Both the position numbers and the translations under genes were made by a program. A stretch of DNA of 22,462 nucleotides, from contig JAIXRX010000105.1 in the NCBI GenBank assembly GCA_027485005.1, positions 1 to 22,462 of the forward strand, written 5' to 3'. This DNA comes from Alphaproteobacteria bacterium. GTDB lineage: Bacteria > Pseudomonadota > Alphaproteobacteria > Rickettsiales > JAIXRX01. Positions 14,453 to 22,462 of the stretch are shown here, piece by piece (within the stretch, counting starts at the first letter, position 1; every line of letters begins with the position of its first letter). The notes under the pieces were generated by a model, which saw only the letters and a list, made by a program, of their open reading frames with translations, ran no database searches and had not been told where the DNA came from.

Positions 14453-17400
14453 ATGACATATGATTTTCGCCCATTTTCTCGAATGCTCATGCGCACGACT
14501 TGCGCGGCTATTATCCTTGTGGGGGCTGCTACCTCTGCTATGGCAGAGGCACCGCTAGTGCGGGGTCAACGCATTCGTGATTTTGCGCGTATTAGCTTTG
14601 AATGGCCAGAAAAGACTGAATTTTCTACCCAAAATAATGGTAAGCAAGTTCAAATTCGGTTCAACCGAAAAGCTAGTCCGGATCTAAGCAGCATGCTTGG
14701 CAGTCTTTCAGGCATTGTTGAAAAAGCCTCAATGAGTGGTGATGGAAAAACACTGACTTTAGAATTGGCGGATGAATATCGCACTCGCAATTTCATTAGC
14801 GGGAATCTTGTGGGACTTGATGTGTTGGGCGTCGATAAGGCGCCGCCAAAAGAAAAAGCGCCCACTCAGAAGCCAGAGCTAAAACAGGTTTCTGCTAACA
14901 AGCCAGACCTTGGTGATGATGAGATTGAAGATATTGATGTTGAAAAGACTGTGGTGGCAAAGAAACGAGAGCCTGAGAAAAAAACAGCTGCGCCCAAGAC
15001 ATTAGAAAAAACGAATATAGAAAAAGAATTACAAGCGGCTCTGCCACTGCAATCTGTCAATGTAGAGGACGACCCACTGGAAGCGATAGAGCAGGCTGCT
15101 CTTAATCAAGCCACAAAAGTAGCTCCAGCAAAGCCAGTGCCTGTTTTGGCGTCGCCTAAACCTGTGCTGCCGCCAGAAAAAGAGCCGCTAAAGCCTGTTG
15201 TGACAGTAGAAAATAAACCGGTGGAAAAACCTCAACAAGTTGTCGATGAGAAGCAACAATTAGATAAGAATCAGCAGAATCTTGAAATGGTGCTTTCGGC
15301 TGCGCAGCGCGCAAAAATTGCATCGACGAAAGAGATGCCAAGTGAACCATTAGTTGAAGCCAAAGTAGGGGAAAAACCTCTTTCAGTGACTAATGAGCCA
15401 CCAAAGCAAGCTGAACCAGTCATTGCACAAGCACCGATAGAGAATGTTGTGCCGACTGTCACTGAAAACGTAGATTCCACATTATCTTCCGCGGCACAAG
15501 AGGGTGTATTAAAAGTAACGGCTCAAGAAGATTTGGATGGTATTCAGATCAATCTTCAGAGCACTAAACGTCTTGCAGCAGCGGCTTATAAGCGCGGGGG
15601 CGTAGTATGGGTAGTCGTATCAGAGGCATTACCTATTAAGCCAGATATTGCCCCAACTTTTGCTAACAAACTTCGTCTTTTGCCTGTGTCGCAACAACCC
15701 GAAAACGCAACTGTTATGGCATTTGAGGCCCCAACGTTTAGTGGTGCGAGAATGCGGGCCATATCGGCAGGAGGCTGGTCATTGACGCTGACGGAAAGCC
15801 CCACCGCTCCTAATGTGCCGATACGTTTAGAGCCGCGCTCCGAGGAAGGCCAGCCCGCTTATTTGTTGGCCAATGCACTTGAAACTTCGCCGCCATTGCA
15901 ATTACGCGACCCGCGATTGGGGGATACCCTTACGGTTGTACCTGTATTTGTTGATGGGGCAGGGGTATTACCGGGGCGTACTTTGGTTGATATGGAGTTG
16001 TTAGAATCAGCGCAGGGGATTGTGTTCAAAGCATTGCGTGACAATGTAAAAGCGGAAGTCCAGCGAAATGGTCTCGCGATTCTTTCGCCAGATGGCCTTA
16101 ATATTTCCCCGCAAGCTGTTGTGACGGGAGGCGAGCAGAGAAATAATATTAACGAAGGTATGATTGCGAAAGATACGTTTTTCCCTGCTGAAGAGTGGAT
16201 GCTTAAGAAAGATGAAACATTCTTGAGCAAACGCCAAGAGCTTCAAAAAGTTTTTGCTAGTGATGAGGGAATGCAAGCGAATATGGCGCGTTTGGAACTC
16301 GCAAAACTTTATATTTCTGAAGGAATGCCTGCCGAGGCGCTCGGCCTTTTGGACGTGATTAAATCCAAAGATCTAGCCTTCTATATCGACCAGAAGGTGA
16401 GTGCTGTTGCTGGTTTAGCAAATTACCTTGTGGGGCGATATGATGAAGCCTTGCGAGCTTTTTCTACCCAAGAGCTGGGAGACGGTGATGAAGTGGCGTT
16501 CTGGAAAGCCATGCTGAGTGAATATGTAGAGGGAGCGAATACTGGTTTTGATTACAATGCTTTTCAGAGCTATTATTTGCGTCGATATCCTAAAGAGGCG
16601 CAGCAAAAAGTTGCTTTATGGGCGGTAGAGCGTGCGGTGCGCCAAGAGCAATATAATCAGGCATTAGCCACCCTAAAATTATTAGAAGATGCAGACTTAG
16701 TGACCTCGCGGATGTCGCCTGCCCTTGACTATTGGAAGGGTGTGATTGCTGCTCGCAACAATGAAATGGATGAGGCGAAGAAACTTCTTGAATCCGTAAT
16801 GACAAATCTTGATACACGTGACTGGCGTGCACGTGCGACGTTGGAATGGCTAAAAATTAATAAAGAGCAGGGCACGCTCCAGCCGGAGCTACTAACGGAA
16901 AAATTAGAACATCTTCGTTATATCTGGCGAGATGATTTGGTGGAATTGCAAGCCTTGCAAATGCTTGCAGATACGTATGAAGAGATGAAGAATTATCGCC
17001 AGGCGCTGCGAATACTTAAAGAGATTGTGCTGTCTTACCCACGTACTGCACAGGCTTTTAAATCAACAGAATCTATGAGCCGCATTTTCAATTATTTATT
17101 TAATGAAAATGGCGATCAGAATATGAAGCCATTAGACGCTTTAACGCTTTATTATGAGTTCAAAGATTTAACACCGGTCGAAGCAGATGGTGATTTGATG
17201 GTGCGTAATCTTGCGGATCGTTTGGTGCGAGTAGATTTACTAGAACGTGCTTCTGGCTTGCTTGACCATCAAGTGCGCAATCGATTGACGGGGCAGTTGC
17301 GTAGTGAAGTTGGCGCCCAATTAGCCCTACTTTATTTATTGGATAGAAAGCCCGAGAAAGCGCTGCAAGCTCTCGAGATTTCAGGCTATGGTGAGAACCC

Positions 17401-18136
17401 AGCAGAATTACAGCTTCAACGTGCACGCTTAACGTCCCGCGCATTGGCTGATCTTGGTGAGCCAGAACGTGCTTTGCGATTATTGAAAGATGATTTTGCG
17501 CAAGAGGCACAATGGCTGAAACTTGAGATTTATTGGAATCAAGGGGATTGGAAACAGGTGGCGGCCTTGGCAGAAGATGTACTTGGTCAGCGTCCCGATC
17601 CGACGCAAGTGCTGAATTTGCATGAATCAGAGGTTCTGCTTAAGTTAGGCGTGGCTTACACGCTGCAAAATGAGCGCGGACAGGTACAGTATTTACGAGA
17701 TTATTTTACACCATTGATGAAAGATAGTCCTCATAAAGAGTTATTTGCTTATATTACGAGTGACGCGGCGGTAACCCCCGAAAATATGGGAGCAGTGGCA
17801 CAAAATATTCAGCAAATGCAGAGTTTCCTTGGTAGCTATCATCAACGCATTCAGGTTGAAGGTTTGAATGCCGCGTTAACCAGTGCCGCGATGAAACCAA
17901 AAGAAGAAGCAGCCCCAGCGCCAGATAATACGGTCGCTTCAGATGCTACTACGGTGAGCGAAACACCAGCTGTCGCGACTGACGCACCACCTACTACTGC
18001 AGCCGATCAAGTAGCACCAGTGACAAGTAAAGAAGCGGACGCAGCAAATACTTCAGAAACTCCTGCAGCTCCTGTTGAAAATCAGGCAGCCTCTGCGCCT
18101 AATACCACAGCCACCCAATCGCCAGCGCAACCATAA
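14453..18136 (+). CDS. Large exported TPR protein with AMIN-like beta domains
   Basis: This 1227-residue protein has a signal peptide (cut near AMA|EAP, about residue 31). An AMIN-like beta domain (about 34-125) follows, then a Pro/Lys/Glu-rich linker (about 128-345), a second beta domain (about 350-560, opening with GVLKVTAQEDLDGIQINL), a helical region of TPR-type hairpins (about 588-1110, for example ARLELAKLYISEGMPAEALGLL and LQMLADTYEEMKNYRQALRI), and an Ala/Pro/Thr tail (1130-1227). AMIN domains target proteins to peptidoglycan or septum/pole machinery; TPRs bind proteins. The layout recalls polar or motility scaffolds such as FimV-type proteins, but there is no LysM and no internal membrane helix. 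Its place 76 bases after cheZ hints at a link to flagella, inferred only. The start is uncertain: ATG 14453 suits the signal peptide; TTG 14408, ATG 14429 and ATG 14484 are alternatives and none has a good ribosome site. Confidence 0.75.
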   Translation: MTYDFRPFSRMLMRTTCAAIILVGAATSAMAEAPLVRGQRIRDFARISFEWPEKTEFSTQNNGKQVQIRFNRKASPDLSSMLGSLSGIVEKASMSGDGKTLTLELADEYRTRNFISGNLVGLDVLGVDKAPPKEKAPTQKPELKQVSANKPDLGDDEIEDIDVEKTVVAKKREPEKKTAAPKTLEKTNIEKELQAALPLQSVNVEDDPLEAIEQAALNQATKVAPAKPVPVLASPKPVLPPEKEPLKPVVTVENKPVEKPQQVVDEKQQLDKNQQNLEMVLSAAQRAKIASTKEMPSEPLVEAKVGEKPLSVTNEPPKQAEPVIAQAPIENVVPTVTENVDSTLSSAAQEGVLKVTAQEDLDGIQINLQSTKRLAAAAYKRGGVVWVVVSEALPIKPDIAPTFANKLRLLPVSQQPENATVMAFEAPTFSGARMRAISAGGWSLTLTESPTAPNVPIRLEPRSEEGQPAYLLANALETSPPLQLRDPRLGDTLTVVPVFVDGAGVLPGRTLVDMELLESAQGIVFKALRDNVKAEVQRNGLAILSPDGLNISPQAVVTGGEQRNNINEGMIAKDTFFPAEEWMLKKDETFLSKRQELQKVFASDEGMQANMARLELAKLYISEGMPAEALGLLDVIKSKDLAFYIDQKVSAVAGLANYLVGRYDEALRAFSTQELGDGDEVAFWKAMLSEYVEGANTGFDYNAFQSYYLRRYPKEAQQKVALWAVERAVRQEQYNQALATLKLLEDADLVTSRMSPALDYWKGVIAARNNEMDEAKKLLESVMTNLDTRDWRARATLEWLKINKEQGTLQPELLTEKLEHLRYIWRDDLVELQALQMLADTYEEMKNYRQALRILKEIVLSYPRTAQAFKSTESMSRIFNYLFNENGDQNMKPLDALTLYYEFKDLTPVEADGDLMVRNLADRLVRVDLLERASGLLDHQVRNRLTGQLRSEVGAQLALLYLLDRKPEKALQALEISGYGENPAELQLQRARLTSRALADLGEPERALRLLKDDFAQEAQWLKLEIYWNQGDWKQVAALAEDVLGQRPDPTQVLNLHESEVLLKLGVAYTLQNERGQVQYLRDYFTPLMKDSPHKELFAYITSDAAVTPENMGAVAQNIQQMQSFLGSYHQRIQVEGLNAALTSAAMKPKEEAAPAPDNTVASDATTVSETPAVATDAPPTTAADQVAPVTSKEADAANTSETPAAPVENQAASAPNTTATQSPAQP

Positions 18137-19340
18137 CACTTGCCGCGTCTGCAAGCAGAGCGCAGAGCACTGCATGGCGAATTTTGACCACGCCCACGCT
18201 ACCGCAATAAATGGCCAGTACATAAAAAGTGGTTTCGGACGAGCCTTGCATAATGGCGGAAACAAACCCTTGTAAGCTATCTACGCCGTGGTGCTGCATC
18301 AGTTCAATCATCATCGCGCGTGAGGCGCTGGACGAAAAACTTTTCATGATGCCAGTCGGTAGAGTTTCCAGCCCCGCGCCAGAAAACCCTGCGCCATTTG
18401 CAAGCCATAACATGCCACTCACCAATGTTTCCATCACACCACTGGCACGCAATAATCCAACGGCTATCAACATGGCGACTAAGTAAGGTGTGATGCGAAA
18501 TGCGGTGTGCAGGCCTTCTTTTGCGCCTTCCACAAACTCATCCAGCACGGGTAGTTTTTTCTTCAGTCCCATCGTCAAAATGCCAGCAATAGTGAGTAAT
18601 AACAAACCATTCCCCACATTAGAAAGTAAGTTGCTATTGCCTGCGCTGGCAGAGGCTTCGGAAGGGGCAGGGCTGAGTGCCATGAGTAAGATTAATAGCG
18701 CGGCACACGCCCCAATAATGCCAAAAATCCAAATTTTTGCGTGGCTGGAAATGGGTTGAAAATAGCTGACAGCGAGCAAGCCAACGCCGCTGCTCAAAAG
18801 CCCTACCAGCAAAATTGGAAGCATGACGAGGGCAGGGTCCGCCGCTCCCATTTGCGCGCGAAATAGCATCACGCTAATGGGGAGTAAGGTGATAGACGCA
18901 GTGTTAAGCACAATAAATAAGATTTGTGCGTTAGTTGCTTCATGCTGTGAGGGATTAAGCGTTTGCAGGGATTGCATGGCCTTCAGGCCGGCAGGCGTGG
19001 CGGCATTATCCAGCCCTAACATATTCGCGCCCATATTAGCGGCAATATGACCATAGGCGGGGTGGCCGCGTGGCACGTCTGGCATCAGGTGATGCAGGTA
19101 GGGTTCTAGTTTTTTGCCAATCCAAGTGAGGATGCCTGCGTGCTCGGCAATACGTAGCAACCCCATCCAAAAGGCAAGGCCAGCCGCGAGTTTAATGGCG
19201 AGTTCAACGGCGGAAATGCTTTGATTAAAAACACTTTGTACCAGTGCCTGCATCAGGTCGCCTTCGGCACCAAACAGTGTCGCGCCGAAGCCCCATGCAA
19301 TACCCAGCAAACACATGCCCGCCCAAAATAAATGCAGCAT
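18099..19340 (-). CDS. SpmA/SpmB-type fused nucleoside-recognition (Gate) domain membrane protein
   Basis: This 413-residue, very hydrophobic protein has two halves. The N-terminal half resembles SpmA, with HIAANMGANMLGLDNAATPAGLKAM. The C-terminal half resembles SpmB, with EGLHTAFRITPYLVAMLIAVG, LPTGIMKSFSSSASRAMM and MQGSSETTFYVLAIYCGSVG. In sporeformers these are separate proteins; in Gram-negatives a fused form is usual and its substrate is unknown. The Gate/nucleoside-recognition family suggests transport, so the name spore maturation protein is misleading here. ATG 19340 follows GAGGTGGGA, a good ribosome site; TTG 19355 would add five residues. The last 38 bases overlap the end of the convergent TPR gene. 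It lies 83 bases after the Tat-exported gene on the same strand and may share its transcript. Confidence 0.87.
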   Translation of the reverse strand: MLHLFWAGMCLLGIAWGFGATLFGAEGDLMQALVQSVFNQSISAVELAIKLAAGLAFWMGLLRIAEHAGILTWIGKKLEPYLHHLMPDVPRGHPAYGHIAANMGANMLGLDNAATPAGLKAMQSLQTLNPSQHEATNAQILFIVLNTASITLLPISVMLFRAQMGAADPALVMLPILLVGLLSSGVGLLAVSYFQPISSHAKIWIFGIIGACAALLILLMALSPAPSEASASAGNSNLLSNVGNGLLLLTIAGILTMGLKKKLPVLDEFVEGAKEGLHTAFRITPYLVAMLIAVGLLRASGVMETLVSGMLWLANGAGFSGAGLETLPTGIMKSFSSSASRAMMIELMQHHGVDSLQGFVSAIMQGSSETTFYVLAIYCGSVGVVKIRHAVLCALLADAASVMVALAIGWLWY

Positions 19341-19423
19341 TCCCACCTCGTCCAAAAGAATATTGGGGCTAGTTTAACGCGAGAAAAGTCGATTGGCGAA
19401 TGAAGATTTTTTAGTCACTCAGA

Positions 19424-20932
19424 TTAATGGCTTCGGCCAACTGGTATAGGAATCCTCACAGATTTTGGTGCAACTCGTGTTTTATCTGGCAACATAACAT
19501 TTTCTCTATTTAGTAATTCTATGCGTTTTTCTTGATGGCTCTCTCTCTTGATATCCACTTCATTTTCATATTTATAATCCATATTAATATCTGATAATGT
19601 ACGTGGTATCTTGACCTCACCACTGAAAAAGCATGTATCAGGAACGGCGCTAAATTTGTATGCATAGTAGCTATTTGGCGTTCCTGTGCCATCACGTGAA
19701 ACTTTACCAGATTTTAGTAGTGCTTTTGCACCATTGGGCCCTGTCAAATGAGCCGCCGCGCAATAACCAAATAAAGAGTGTGGATGCTTTTGAACATGCG
19801 CTGTATTTTGATACATACGATAGGTCGGTTCAATATATTGTTGCAGTTTTTTCATCCATTGTAATTGGGCATAACATTGAGCTTTCCAATCATATTTAAA
19901 TGATTCTGCATTATGCACGATTTTCCCATGAACTAAATTCTCTTTCCAATTTCCTGATGGAGTAACAAACCCTGCTTCTTCAAGCGCCTCACGTTTTTTT
20001 GGGTTATTTCCAATATAAAACTGAAATAACCCACCGTAGCCTGCATAATTCACTAAAAATGGGTTGGGCCCCAGTTTATCTCCAACTTCGCCCCCCGCGC
20101 TTTCCGTCATTGCTAAAGCAAGTAAGCTAAGATTGTGTTCTTTCTTATAACCTTTCATGTGAGGATTAAAATGAATAAGGTTATAGGCCATTTTATGGGC
20201 TGTGTCATCGCACCATAAAATCCATTCAGCGCTATTTTTATGAATATGCAAAGGGGGAGCTATTTCATGATAACGACCATCTTTAGGAATCGGTAGAATT
20301 TTTTCTAAATCCTCAATGTTACCAACTTGTGTTCCTCGATCATCAATCGTTTTAGATGGGTATTTTGCTGCATCTTCGGATCTCAAATAAATATTGCGGT
20401 AATGCAGCGCATGGTTTCTGAGGGCGGGGATGCTGGCTGGCGCATAATGTATATTCTCTGGCGGAATGTTTCCATCAAATTTGCCGATTAAAATATGTGG
20501 CCCTGTTTCATCACGAAGCCAGTGATCTTTGGGGTTATTTATCTCTGGTTCTGAGCGAGTTTTGGGAATCGTCCATTGCAGCAGGACCCTTTCTTCATTA
20601 TCATTCTCACGAATGCGAAGCTGGCCTTTTTGGTTATCAACAATAATATCTTCGCCGCACAAAGGCTGACCATCTGTGCGTGTTGGGATATTGTCATTCC
20701 AGTAAAGATGAATCGGTACGTCTTTGCCCCCAATACTCTGACTATCCGTAGGATCGGGGATAATGGTTGGAGCTGTTTGATGATAAAGATCCGCGATATT
20801 AATATACTCTGCAAGCTCAAGCTGAGGTGCAGAAGATTTTGGTTTAGTGGCAAAAACTTCTGTTGGACTGCTTAAAATGGCTGCGCTGCCAAGCCCCAAA
20901 GATATCAAAAAATCCCGCCGTGTTTGTCCCAT
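19424..20932 (-). CDS. Tat-exported protein with lysozyme-like (transglycosylase-type) domain
   Basis: The 502-residue product begins with a Tat signal, TRRDFLISLG (4-13), with the twin Arg at 5-6 and a likely cut after VFA (28). The N-terminal part (about 40-240) is unassigned. Residues about 268-430 look like a lysozyme-fold muramidase or transglycosylase: SLLALAMTESAGG with candidate catalytic Glu277, then NYAGYGGLFQFYIG (295-308), close to the GYxGxYQF signature of such enzymes, a W-rich helix YAQLQWMKKLQ, and FGYCAAAHLTGPNGAKALL (388-406), which resembles the late helix of this fold. The C-terminus is basic and charged. Tat export implies folding in the cytoplasm. Activity on peptidoglycan is inferred; no database match was made. 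Base composition appears more AT-rich than the spmAB-type gene next to it. ATG 20932 has AGGGG close upstream. Confidence 0.7.
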   Translation of the reverse strand: MGQTRRDFLISLGLGSAAILSSPTEVFATKPKSSAPQLELAEYINIADLYHQTAPTIIPDPTDSQSIGGKDVPIHLYWNDNIPTRTDGQPLCGEDIIVDNQKGQLRIRENDNEERVLLQWTIPKTRSEPEINNPKDHWLRDETGPHILIGKFDGNIPPENIHYAPASIPALRNHALHYRNIYLRSEDAAKYPSKTIDDRGTQVGNIEDLEKILPIPKDGRYHEIAPPLHIHKNSAEWILWCDDTAHKMAYNLIHFNPHMKGYKKEHNLSLLALAMTESAGGEVGDKLGPNPFLVNYAGYGGLFQFYIGNNPKKREALEEAGFVTPSGNWKENLVHGKIVHNAESFKYDWKAQCYAQLQWMKKLQQYIEPTYRMYQNTAHVQKHPHSLFGYCAAAHLTGPNGAKALLKSGKVSRDGTGTPNSYYAYKFSAVPDTCFFSGEVKIPRTLSDINMDYKYENEVDIKRESHQEKRIELLNRENVMLPDKTRVAPKSVRIPIPVGRSH

Positions 20933-21005
20933 GAACCCCTGCTTTTGCTTGTGTTTTTATGCATTTCGCTTAAACACGATAATAACATTATTTTATTAAG
21001 GTTTA
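20933..21005. promoter_or_regulatory. Divergent control region between the Tat-exported gene and lysS
   Basis: This 73-base AT-rich gap must hold starts for both genes. On the plus strand GATAAT (20978-20983) is a five-of-six -10 candidate for lysS, but the -35 position (TTTTAT, 20955-20960) is weak. AAGG (20998-21001) is the lysS ribosome site. A small palindrome, AATAACATTATT, sits at 20981-20992 and overlaps the -10 candidate. No clear promoter was found for the minus-strand gene. Confidence 0.35.
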
Positions 21006-22462
21006 ATGACGATGGCTGATGTTTCTAACCTATTGAGAGAATACGCAAATTCGGCCTCCGCTTGGCCGTTTGAAGAGGCGCGCGCGCTGGTCGAGCGCTT
21101 TAAGAAAACGCCGCCTGCCAAGGGTTATTGCTTGTTTGAAACAGGGTATGGCCCGTCTGGCTTGCCACATATTGGCACCTTTGGCGAAGTGGCGCGTACC
21201 AGCATGGTGCGCCGTGCCTTCCAAGAAATTTCCGACATTCCGACCAAACTTTTCTGTATTTCCGACGACATGGACGGCCTGCGTAAAGTGCCAGACAATT
21301 TGCCTAACCCTGAGATGCTGGCGCAAAACCTGAACAAGCCACTCACGCAAGTGCCAGACCCATTCGGTACGCATGAGAGTTTTGGCCATCACATGAATGC
21401 GCGTTTATGTGCATTTTTAGATGCGTTTGGTTTTGATTATGAGTTCAAATCCGCCACCGATTTATATAAAAATGGTGTTTATGACGAAACACTAAGAATC
21501 GCCGCAAAAAAATACGATGCAATCATGAAACTTATGTTGCCGACTTTGGGTGAAGAGCGTCAACAAACCTACAGCCCGTTTCTGCCCATTTGCCCAAAAA
21601 CAGGCCGCGTGCTTTATGTGCCGATGAAGTCGGTGGATGGCGAAGCTGGCACCGTTACGTTCATCGACGAAGAGGGGGAAGAAATCACCCTGCCAGTCAC
21701 TGGCGGCAACGTCAAAATGCAATGGAAGCCAGACATGGGGATGCGTTGGAAAGCGCTGGATGTGGACTATGAAATGTATGGCAAAGATCATTTGGTGAAT
21801 GGCAAAATTTACTCGGCGATTACCAGCATTTTGGGTGGCACGCCGCCGCAGCAATTCAGCTACGAATTATTCTTGGATGAAGTGGGGCAAAAAATTTCTA
21901 AATCCAAAGGCAATGGTCTGACGATTGATGAATGGCTAAAATATGCGCCGCAAGAAAGCTTGGCGCTATACATGTTCACCGCGCCACGCAAAGCAAAGCG
22001 TTTGTATTTTGACGTGATTCCGCAGCAAGTGGACGATTATCTCACGCATCTAAGCAAATATGCAGCCGCAGAAGATGCGAAAAAATGTGAAAATCCTGTG
22101 TGGCACATTCATGGTGGCAATCCACCCGCTGCGGAAGCGCACGGCCTCAGTTTTAGCTTGTTGTTGAATCTTGCCAGTGCGTGCAATCCAGAAGATAAAT
22201 CAGTGCTTTGGGGCTTTATTTCCCGCTATTCTGAAGGGGCAACGGCAGAAAAATTCCCGCAGCTTGACCAATTGGCGAATTTTGCGGTGCGCTATTATCA
22301 TGATTTTGTGAAACCGACCAAAACCTATCGCGCGCCGACCGAACAGGAAAACGCAGCGCTCAAAGATTTGCTGAATTATTTGCAAACAACCAGTTCTTTC
22401 TCTGCCGACGAATTGCAAACCGAAGTTTTTGAAATTGGCAAACGTCATGGGTTTGAAAATCT
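21006..22462 (+). CDS. lysS: Class I lysyl-tRNA synthetase, 3' end cut by window
   Basis: The visible 485 residues match the class I (archaeal/alphaproteobacterial) lysyl-tRNA synthetase, which charges tRNA-Lys with lysine and is unrelated to the class II enzyme of E. coli. The N-terminal SAWPFEEARALVERF, the HIGH-type motif HIGT (55-58, in GYGPSGLPHIGTFGE) and the KMSKS-type motif KISKS (296-300) are all present, as are VDYEMYGKDHL and ARKAKRLYFDVIP. The C-terminal helical anticodon-binding part is running when the window ends; the family is usually a little over 500 residues, so little is missing. ATG 21006 and ATG 21012 are both possible; AAGG at 20998-21001 is 4 or 10 bases away. The frame has no stop up to the window edge. 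Confidence 0.95.
   Translation, partial: MTMADVSNLLREYANSASAWPFEEARALVERFKKTPPAKGYCLFETGYGPSGLPHIGTFGEVARTSMVRRAFQEISDIPTKLFCISDDMDGLRKVPDNLPNPEMLAQNLNKPLTQVPDPFGTHESFGHHMNARLCAFLDAFGFDYEFKSATDLYKNGVYDETLRIAAKKYDAIMKLMLPTLGEERQQTYSPFLPICPKTGRVLYVPMKSVDGEAGTVTFIDEEGEEITLPVTGGNVKMQWKPDMGMRWKALDVDYEMYGKDHLVNGKIYSAITSILGGTPPQQFSYELFLDEVGQKISKSKGNGLTIDEWLKYAPQESLALYMFTAPRKAKRLYFDVIPQQVDDYLTHLSKYAAAEDAKKCENPVWHIHGGNPPAAEAHGLSFSLLLNLASACNPEDKSVLWGFISRYSEGATAEKFPQLDQLANFAVRYYHDFVKPTKTYRAPTEQENAALKDLLNYLQTTSSFSADELQTEVFEIGKRHGFEN

Noticed and set aside
20981..20992. AATAACATTATT as a regulator site before lysS
   Set aside because: Five-base arms in a very AT-rich gap are expected by chance; noted only within the control region.
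21030..21854. Minus-strand frames opposite lysS
   Set aside because: The plus strand encodes HIGT and KISKS motifs in one uninterrupted frame; the opposite frames are shadows.

Overview
The window reads as chromosomal DNA of a flagellated, moderately AT-rich Gram-negative bacterium, most likely an alphaproteobacterium. Reasons: the lysyl-tRNA synthetase is the class I type that most alphaproteobacteria use; tsaE-amgK-murU is an order I associate with alphaproteobacteria; and the VirB8/VirB9 pair, CheY/CheZ and Tat/Sec exported proteins all fit. The genus cannot be read from the sequence. No tRNA, rRNA, insertion sequence or CRISPR array was seen.

Left part (1-10647), an export/surface block: a type IV prepilin-like protein (+) with a good promoter faces a translationally coupled virB8-virB9 pair (-). 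These encode an inner-membrane and a periplasmic/outer-membrane core part of a type IV secretion system. Divergent from virB8, across 103 bp, starts one giant gene (8.1 kb, about 2706 residues). Its product is a Sec-exported protein with a long helical N-terminal third that includes 59-residue tandem repeats, Cys-containing middle regions, a possible CHAP/NlpC-like hydrolase segment and a beta-rich C-terminal end. I do not recognise its family. It is the best candidate here for an undescribed component of an envelope-spanning machine.

Middle part (10651-13097), a compact housekeeping operon on the minus strand: iscX-tsaE-amgK-murU, all overlapping, with a near-consensus sigma70-type promoter before iscX. 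It joins an Fe-S assembly accessory protein, the t6A tRNA-modification ATPase, and the two-enzyme MurNAc recycling route to UDP-MurNAc.

Next (13218-18136), a chemotaxis group on the plus strand: a conserved-looking hairpin, cheY, cheZ, then a large exported TPR protein with AMIN-like beta domains and a long Pro/Lys/Glu linker. CheZ ends in a peptide that looks like the CheY-binding N-terminus of FliM.

Right part (18099-22462): a fused SpmA/SpmB-type nucleoside-recognition membrane protein (-), whose 3' end overlaps the TPR gene tail to tail; a Tat-exported protein with a lysozyme-like fold signature (-); and, divergently, the class I lysyl-tRNA synthetase (+), cut by the window edge.

Peptidoglycan is a recurring theme: MurNAc recycling, a Tat-exported lysozyme-like protein, AMIN-like domains and a possible CHAP segment in the giant protein. 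This link is inferred from the families, not shown by the sequence.
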